From: Solea solea | Taxonomy: Eukaryota > Chordata > Actinopteri > Pleuronectiformes > Soleidae | Direction: 5' to 3' | Length of the DNA: 64,000 nucleotides | NCBI RefSeq assembly: GCF_958295425.1 | Contig: NC_081138.1 | Coordinates: 25,007,733 to 25,071,732 of the forward strand | Part shown: one piece after another, positions 58,520-64,000 of the stretch | How the letters are laid out: the number at the start of each line of letters is the position of its first letter | How positions within the stretch are numbered: the first letter of the stretch is position 1 | Translations under genes and position numbers: made by a program | Notes under the pieces: generated by a model | The model's database searches: none | What the model was told of the DNA's origin: nothing | Seen by the model: only the letters and a program-made list of their open reading frames with translations

Positions 58520-59100
58520 GCTGCTACCAGAGCATGCAGACATAGTGGCAACACCGATGGGCCCTTATCTTGTCTGTATACATTCATATTATGCATTTAG
58601 CCACGCATCAACAAACCAATGCGGCAATGTCTTTTACAATAAACACATTTAGTCACTACAGTAAAGAACATTAAAACATGGAATACGGCCATATTGAGAG
58701 CTCCCTTGGCTTTATAGCCACTCTTGATAAATAATTCACGTCGCATTTTAAATTATTTACATAAAGGTCATAGTGTAATGCTATGCAGGGGAAAAAAAAC
58801 TAGCTTGCTTTTTCGTGTAACACTATCTTGAAATTATGGGGTGATTTTTCTAACCCTCCATGATAACATATGCAGGACTATAGGCTGCTGCTGTTGTTAT
58901 GATATAGTTTTCATTACTGTGGCTATCAGCAAACTGGGAGCGGCGTGCGTGGCGCCACACAGAAACTGATGCACAGTTTTCAGGTGCATAAATTCTCTCC
59001 TTTTCTTGGAGCTCACCAACTCATCCTGACCTGAACCTGTCTGAGCTAATGCCAGAACTAAACACACAGACATCTGGTCTTTGTAATCCTCTTACAACTG
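58520..59100. other. Noncoding DNA, part possibly constrained
   Basis: The stretch 58,680-58,990 (ATAAATAATTCACGTCGCAT, TTTTAAATTATTTAC) is repeat-free with homeodomain-like cores. No exon. Confidence 0.35.
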
Positions 59101-59156
59101 CCCCCCCCCCCCCCCGCCCACACCCCACACACACACACACACATACACACATACAG
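59101..59156. repeat. Poly-C plus (CA)n tract
   Basis: 15 C, a short CG linker, then a CACACAC tract with one ACATA interruption. Confidence 0.9.
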
Positions 59157-59159
59157 TGG

Positions 59160-61320
59160 TCCTCAATGGCCAGTCTGTGGCGTCTGTGACATTGTGACAT
59201 GGCAATTAACTTTAACTTATGTCCATTGATTATCCAAAAGCAGCTTATCCCAGCAAGGGTCAAGGAGTGGACTTGAGACATGAGAAGACAGGTCAAAGGG
59301 CAGTCATACACGTCTGACTGTATGTGCTGTCTGTGTATGTGAGTAGGTGCATTTAGTTTTATATACTGCACAGTATGTAAATGATGCACATAAATGTACT
59401 ATTTTAAGGTTTTAATGGTATTTATTTATTGTTTGATGTACAAAATACCGGTGAAAATATTATATATGTTGCCCTGAACGATGGTCTATCTTTTTTACTC
59501 TTGCTTAAACGTCATAATGTGCATCATTTGTGTTGCTTAAAAGAGTTAGAAAAGCTTTCATTATATAAAAAAAAATGTTTTTCTTTTTTAATTCTGCACC
59601 ACTTGGTTGTGTAACTACAGGACTCAAATATATTCATCATACTTTTCTCTGAAATTTAACCGACTACCCTCTAAAGCAAGCCTCAGGCTGCACCTGTCTG
59701 AACCTGATGGAGCTGAAGAGAAAAGCGACCCGACTAGAAATCAAAGCAGTCACATGCTCCGTTCTTATCCAAATAACAAACATTACCTGGGTAAATAAAG
59801 GTAAATACTTTGGCCTAAGTGTTGCATTTACACTTTATCATGAAAAAAACTGAACACGACAGAACCAACATCAGATTAATAATCAAACATAAATTGACAG
59901 GTTCAGATTGCTTGCTTTTAAATATAAATTGGACTTAATTTCTCATATTTAAAAGCGTTTTTTTATGTCCATTACTTTTTTTTAATACTTTTATAACCAT
60001 TTCATTTTCTGATACTAGTGTTAGGCAAGGTTGATAAGGCTTTTGGGCCTCTAAGTCCAACGGTTTCACAGATATTTTACCTATAACAGCATCGTATTGG
60101 GTGAATATGCCCCCAACAACGCATCTATGTCCCCCCCAGTTTCGACAAAGCAGAGGGGCTGCTCTTTCAAAGGAAGGGAAAAAGTGTGAGAGCAACAGGA
60201 AAGCCCGTGTGAGAGCTTTGAGATAGCAGAGAGGAAACTGAAGTGTCCCTGCCACAGTATATGACCCTGCTGTCATCACTCACGGCAACATCCACCACCA
60301 TTCAAGTTTGCATCTCATCTTTCTTAATTTATTTCATGTTCCACATGTTAAGTGTGCAAACCCCCCCTGGGTGCAATTTTTAGCGGCGGCAAACTATCTG
60401 TGTTTCTCCCCTGGCAAAGCGCTTAGTAGGAGCGATGAAAGCTTTTTAAGAGAAACAGACTGGAACAATGGTGGAGACTACACTCTAAACGGCTTCCTGT
60501 TGCGCTGCTGCGCAAGATTGAGCTCTGCTTTAGAAGAGCAGAGCAGAGAGAGAGGCAGAGGGAGAGAGAGAGAGATTCTGTATCATAGGCACAGGGGGAG
60601 CCAAGCAAGGGATACACAGAGTGAACGAAAGTGAGAGAGACACTTAAAACAAACAGTTTATTGACTCTGCCGGGGAGAGCTTGTGTGTGTGAAGTGAGAG
60701 CAGTGCAAAGATGCATGTGTCTCTACACGAGCATGTCTTTAGTCTTCTACACAAGCCTCCCCCGGTCCTCTCAGCCACTTAGCACCCTGCCCAAGGGAAC
60801 TCAAGTGGCTGTTGTTGTAACGTCTCAGGGGTAAAAATACTAAGCCAAACACTTTGAAGGAGAAGAACAGATCAGATGGGCGTTTGATGTCCCTTTACTT
60901 AAAGCTAGAAAGGACAATACGCATTGTTCTTTGCAGTAGTCCTCCATTCATGAAGTACTGATCAGTTCAAAGTCATTGTGAGACTCTGCTCTCAGATGCA
61001 AGGATAAAAGGCAGAATCAGATTTAAAAATTGGCTCATGAGATGCGCAAAACACTGCCTCCAAGAACCAGACAACATGCAGCTATTGAAATGCTTTTGGG
61101 TTGTTTAGAAATGTAGAAAGTAACTCACAAGTGGGCTTCTCTGCTGATGCAGGTTTGCATTCCTGTTCAATTCAACAAATGCTGTTGCATTTTTTTCGTC
61201 TCTCAGTTTAATTTGCAAAAATATTTCTCTATGCTTACATAGAGAAATATGTGTAAATGTGTAGCCGATTTTTTTTTATGACATGCCACGTCCATGAGTT
61301 TGGCCACATGATCCATTGGG
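59160..61320. other. Noncoding DNA, no gene supported
   Basis: AT-rich DNA with a GA-rich tract at 60,547-60,575 and a 13-bp perfect hairpin at 61,221-61,250. A minus-strand acceptor-like CGCTTTTCTCTTCAG near 59,718 opens no convincing exon. Confidence 0.4.
61221..61250. repeat. Perfect 13-bp inverted repeat, 4-nt loop
   Basis: ATATTTCTCTATG, loop CTTA, CATAGAGAAATAT. The stem is perfect and AT-rich. No following T-run or transposon feature explains it. Confidence 0.9.
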
Positions 61321-61324
61321 TTAA

Positions 61325-61545
61325 TAAGAATTAGTTTTATTTGCACTCACACCAATTTGTGATAGTAAATTTGACCTCTGCATTTAACCTACACACACAA
61401 ACCAGACGCAGGAGCAGTGGGCAGCATTTGTCTGCACCTGGGAGGGTAATGTGATTGGTTACCTTGCTCAGGGGCACCCCAGCCCTTGACCTGCCCTGGA
61501 ATTTGAACCGGCAACCTTCCAGTTACAAGCCCTGGGCTGCCAAAA
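61325..61545 (-). mobile_element. tRNA-derived SINE
   Basis: On the minus strand the tRNA-like part has GGGCTTGTAACTGGAAGGTT followed by the B-box GGTTCAAATTCC (61,509-61,498). The body continues with GCCCCTGAGCAAGGTAACC, AATGCTGCCCACTGCTCCTG and GGTTAAATGCAGAGGTCAAA, phrases I know from an abundant fish SINE. The A-box half of the tRNA head is missing or too changed to see. It is not a functional tRNA gene. Confidence 0.7.
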
Positions 61546-61605
61546 ATTCTGCTTCAGGAGAGGGTCGAACTCACAACCTTGGTTTGGCTGTGTTAGACAC
61601 TGTTA
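61546..61605 (-). repeat. Second tRNA-like T-arm beside the SINE
   Basis: Just upstream of the SINE on the same strand, CCAAGGTTGTGAGTTCGACC (about 61,583-61,564) contains another B-box-like GAGTTCGACCC (61,572-61,562). It resembles a T-arm of a second tRNA-derived unit, suggesting a dimeric head or one SINE inserted beside another. Confidence 0.45.
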
Positions 61606-61609
61606 ATGT

Positions 61610-63310
61610 ATAACGCGTGATTGGATGGATTCACTTTATTTATGTCAATAGCATAAGTAAAGCTATGGAAATGTTCTTGCTGATTGGCCTTACCAACATC
61701 AAAGTGTATGACTCTTTTGTTTAGTTCAATTTGTGTGAGAGAAATAAATGCAGCAAAAGATATCCTCACACACCTAAAATAACAAATAAAAAGAAATGAC
61801 AAGAATAAAATGGCACAGTTGGATTCGACTCAGCGTTCCTGAGATATGAAAAATGGCACAATGAAAACCCCAAACCAGTTCTGGACAGAACTTATTCAAA
61901 AATGTGTTCAATCAATCAAAAAAAAAAGCATCTACTCAGGTTTCTTACCTAAAGAGAAGGTTTGTGATCAGTGATAAGGAGACACAAAACAAACACAAAT
62001 TCCATATTTTCCATTGCTGAAGGATTGGCTGCTTTTTTCCTCCCATGGTTTGGCTCTGGCTTGTGATTGGATGAAATGTGGTGGGGAAACTCAGGTATCT
62101 GAGACTCACAGACCTACTGTATGTCAGACAGGACTATAACAAGAATTTTGATACAAGTTTTTCACTTATAACTCATTTAAGTTCAGAAGCAAAGACAAAG
62201 CAGGTGCAGTTTGGAAAACAAAGTGATTACATTATTCCCAGGAGTAACCTCAATCACTTCCCTGTGCTTCAAGCCACAACCCCGTTGTCCAGGATATAGC
62301 ACAGGAACACCACATTTTTTAATCAGACAAGTTTGAGATTCTCCTGTTCGGTATGTGGATCTAGCTGTGACTAATTTAGCAGCATAGGCTCATGTAGCCA
62401 CACAGTGTCCTTCCCAATTATAGATGGCACACGGTAATGACTGAAGAAGTGATATATTCCAGTCTTCATCTGTCATCTCAAACGAGCAGTGTGTCCCCAT
62501 GTGGGCACCCAATCCCTTGGACCAGAATCCTTGACAGAGCCTTATCTAGCTTAAATACTGGATGTCCCTTATTAGCACACCACCCAAGATAGGTATGTGA
62601 AGACTGGATAGGTGAGAAAGCCCCTGGGGGGGGAGAGGGAAGGGTAGATGACACTTTGGCTTTGACGCAGACCTATTTAGATTTAGCAGCACTTTGTCAC
62701 TGTCTTCACTCATGGACGTAAAAATGGAGCCCGTCACGGAGATTCTGCACCGCACATCCAGTGTGGGAGAAAGGAGCATACATACAGTACAGCAATGCAA
62801 AGAGAAGAAGAAAAGAAAATATCAATGTAACTTTAATCAGATCCAGACCTATAAATATAACTCAGAGCTGTGGTAATGGTAATAAGAAACAGAGCGACTC
62901 CGTCAGGAGCCAATCTCCACTCTCTGTTTTTCATTAAAATGCTGGCCACTACTTCTCACATCTCTGTGTGCATTTAAATAGTTAATGGACTGCCCATCCA
63001 CTCGGCTACTGTACGTTGTGGGGGCTGGAGGAGGCGGGGGTGGCGCTCTTGAAAAAGTTTCTCTTCCAGATCAGAAAGAGTGACTTTTCCACTTCTCTTG
63101 CAATATTCATGATGTGTTTAGGAACCCTATACCCCTCACACCACTTTGATGTTAAAGCAGAACCAGATTCCATTCTTGTCTCAAAAATCCTCAAACGCTT
63201 TGACTGATTGGTAATTGGGCACCAACACAAATACATAGTGTGTTTTTGTTGTTTTTCTACTTCCATGTGCTAATATCAATTTTCTTTGTTCAATCTAAGA
63301 GACCACAAAA
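61610..63310. other. Noncoding DNA, no gene supported
   Basis: AT-rich DNA, with an A-run at 61,919-61,928 and no recognised repeat or exon. Confidence 0.45.
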
Positions 63311-63318
63311 ACAGTGAG

Positions 63319-63357
63319 AAATCTGCCGGTCCCTGCACACAAGTGACCGGCAGATTT
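63319..63357. repeat. Perfect 13-bp inverted repeat with 13-nt loop
   Basis: AAATCTGCCGGTC pairs exactly with GACCGGCAGATTT around the loop CCTGCACACAAGT. The stem is GC-containing and stable. A short T-run follows, then TTAATG. No known repeat explains it. Confidence 0.9.
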
Positions 63358-63794
63358 TTGTTAATGTGCTGACTGAGAACCTCTCCTCACATTTCTCATC
63401 ATTTAACCCGGCTAAAAATACGTCTGGTCATTTGTCCGCTGACCACGTTTTAGTGGATTTCTGCTCTTGTGTTCGGATGAACTGTGCACTCGCTGTTCTG
63501 AAGAGATACAATAAAAGTGTGTGATGAACGAGATCAGTAAAGGAGAGGCGGGGTAACTCTATACAGGTTCAGGATACCAGGTAGGAAGTCTGACTTCTTG
63601 CGCTGAACCCACACTGAGACTTTGGTACAGATGGCAGGGCCTCTTTGAAGGAAACCATAAAATATTAAGGGGAAGTGGATACCTCAGTTGACTTAATGCG
63701 GACATGAGGCAGGCCACACACAGGCTCATAAGATAAATCCTCTCTTTTTCTCTTTATCTCTCTCTTGCTTATCCTCCCGCCTGCTTTCTTGCAG
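63358..63794. other. Noncoding DNA, ends in strong pyrimidine tract
   Basis: No gene supported. A plus-strand donor-like CCAGGTAGGAAG near 63,580 has no plausible exon. The last 60 bp are a dense C/T tract leading to the TTTCTTGCAG acceptor described next. Confidence 0.4.
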
Positions 63795-63881
63795 AGTCTC
63801 TCTCTCTCTGTCTTGGGTCATGGAATTGCATGTTTTACAGATTTCAGTCACGTTGGTCTGCTTATGGGAGTCTGCCCACAG
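63795..63881 (+). CDS. Candidate internal exon, plus strand, unrecognised
   Basis: A long pyrimidine tract ending CCTGCTTTCTTGCAG at 63,794 is one of the best acceptor-like sites in the window, and GTAGGGGAGG from 63,882 is an acceptable donor. The 87 nt between them preserve frame and read SLSLSVLGHGIACFTDFSHV then GLLMGVCPQ. The peptide is fairly hydrophobic and unfamiliar. The first codons overlap a CT repeat, which weakens the coding argument. It may be a plus-strand exon of a gene continuing past the window, a UTR exon, or chance. Confidence 0.25.
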
Positions 63882-64000
63882 GTAGGGGAGGTCAAGCTCC
63901 ACAGCCAATTCACTACAAAAATATTATCCCCATCCTCCATATACTACAAAGCTTAAACAAATTGGTTAACAGTTCAGCATTTGCTTTTGTCTTCTGTGAT

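Noticed and set aside
58322..58652. Poly-Gln / poly-Ser protein
   Set aside because: The run comes from the (AGC)n microsatellite, with no exon signals around it.

Overview
The window looks like nuclear DNA from a ray-finned fish, probably a percomorph-type teleost. The base composition is AT-leaning with no long open frames on either strand. There are very many (CA)n, (GA)n and homopolymer tracts. The dispersed repeats are of kinds I know from teleost genomes: tRNA-derived SINEs, a non-LTR retrotransposon (LINE) remnant, a BED-finger hAT transposon relic, and the common CATCCATCCATTTT-type repeat. There are no operons, no rRNA and no complete gene. I could not identify the species or the host gene.

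Layout. 1-12 kb: unannotatable single-copy DNA with several microsatellites, a possible SINE relic (2.67 kb), a possible hAT end (4.35 kb) and a dispersed repeat (8.25-8.68 kb). 12.2-12.6 kb: a diverged minisatellite with a unit of about 82-90 bp. 13.9 kb: the best plus-strand candidate exon (81 nt, good splice sites). 15.5-15.8 kb: a minus-strand fragment of a LINE reverse-transcriptase protein with three stops. 16.35-16.56 kb: a minus-strand tRNA-SINE. 18.6 kb: a long (AC)n array. 19.40-20.64 kb: the clearest mobile element, a 1,231-bp internally deleted hAT with a perfect 8-bp target duplication, terminal inverted repeats, a broken BED zinc finger and a piece of the transposase core. 23.3, 26.2 and 27.9 kb: smaller repeat relics, one bounded by perfect 15-bp inverted repeats. 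46.8 kb: the longest (CA)n array. 61.3-61.6 kb: a minus-strand SINE with two tRNA-like T-arms.

From about 22 kb, and most densely at 27-57 kb, repeat-poor blocks resemble conserved noncoding enhancers: balanced composition, many ATTA/TAAT homeodomain cores, and SOX-, TCF- and CCAAT-like sites. This is the look of a gene desert or long introns around a developmental or neural regulator. The best evidence for a host gene is on the minus strand. A candidate terminal exon begins at 39,329 after a strong acceptor, has a UTR-like downstream part, and reaches AATAAA at 38,304-38,299. A 33-nt micro-exon candidate at 47,125-47,093 has near-consensus splice sites. I could not name either product.

Repeat identities rest on recognition and visible motifs, exons on splice-site and frame inspection, and enhancers on appearance only. 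No alignment was run.
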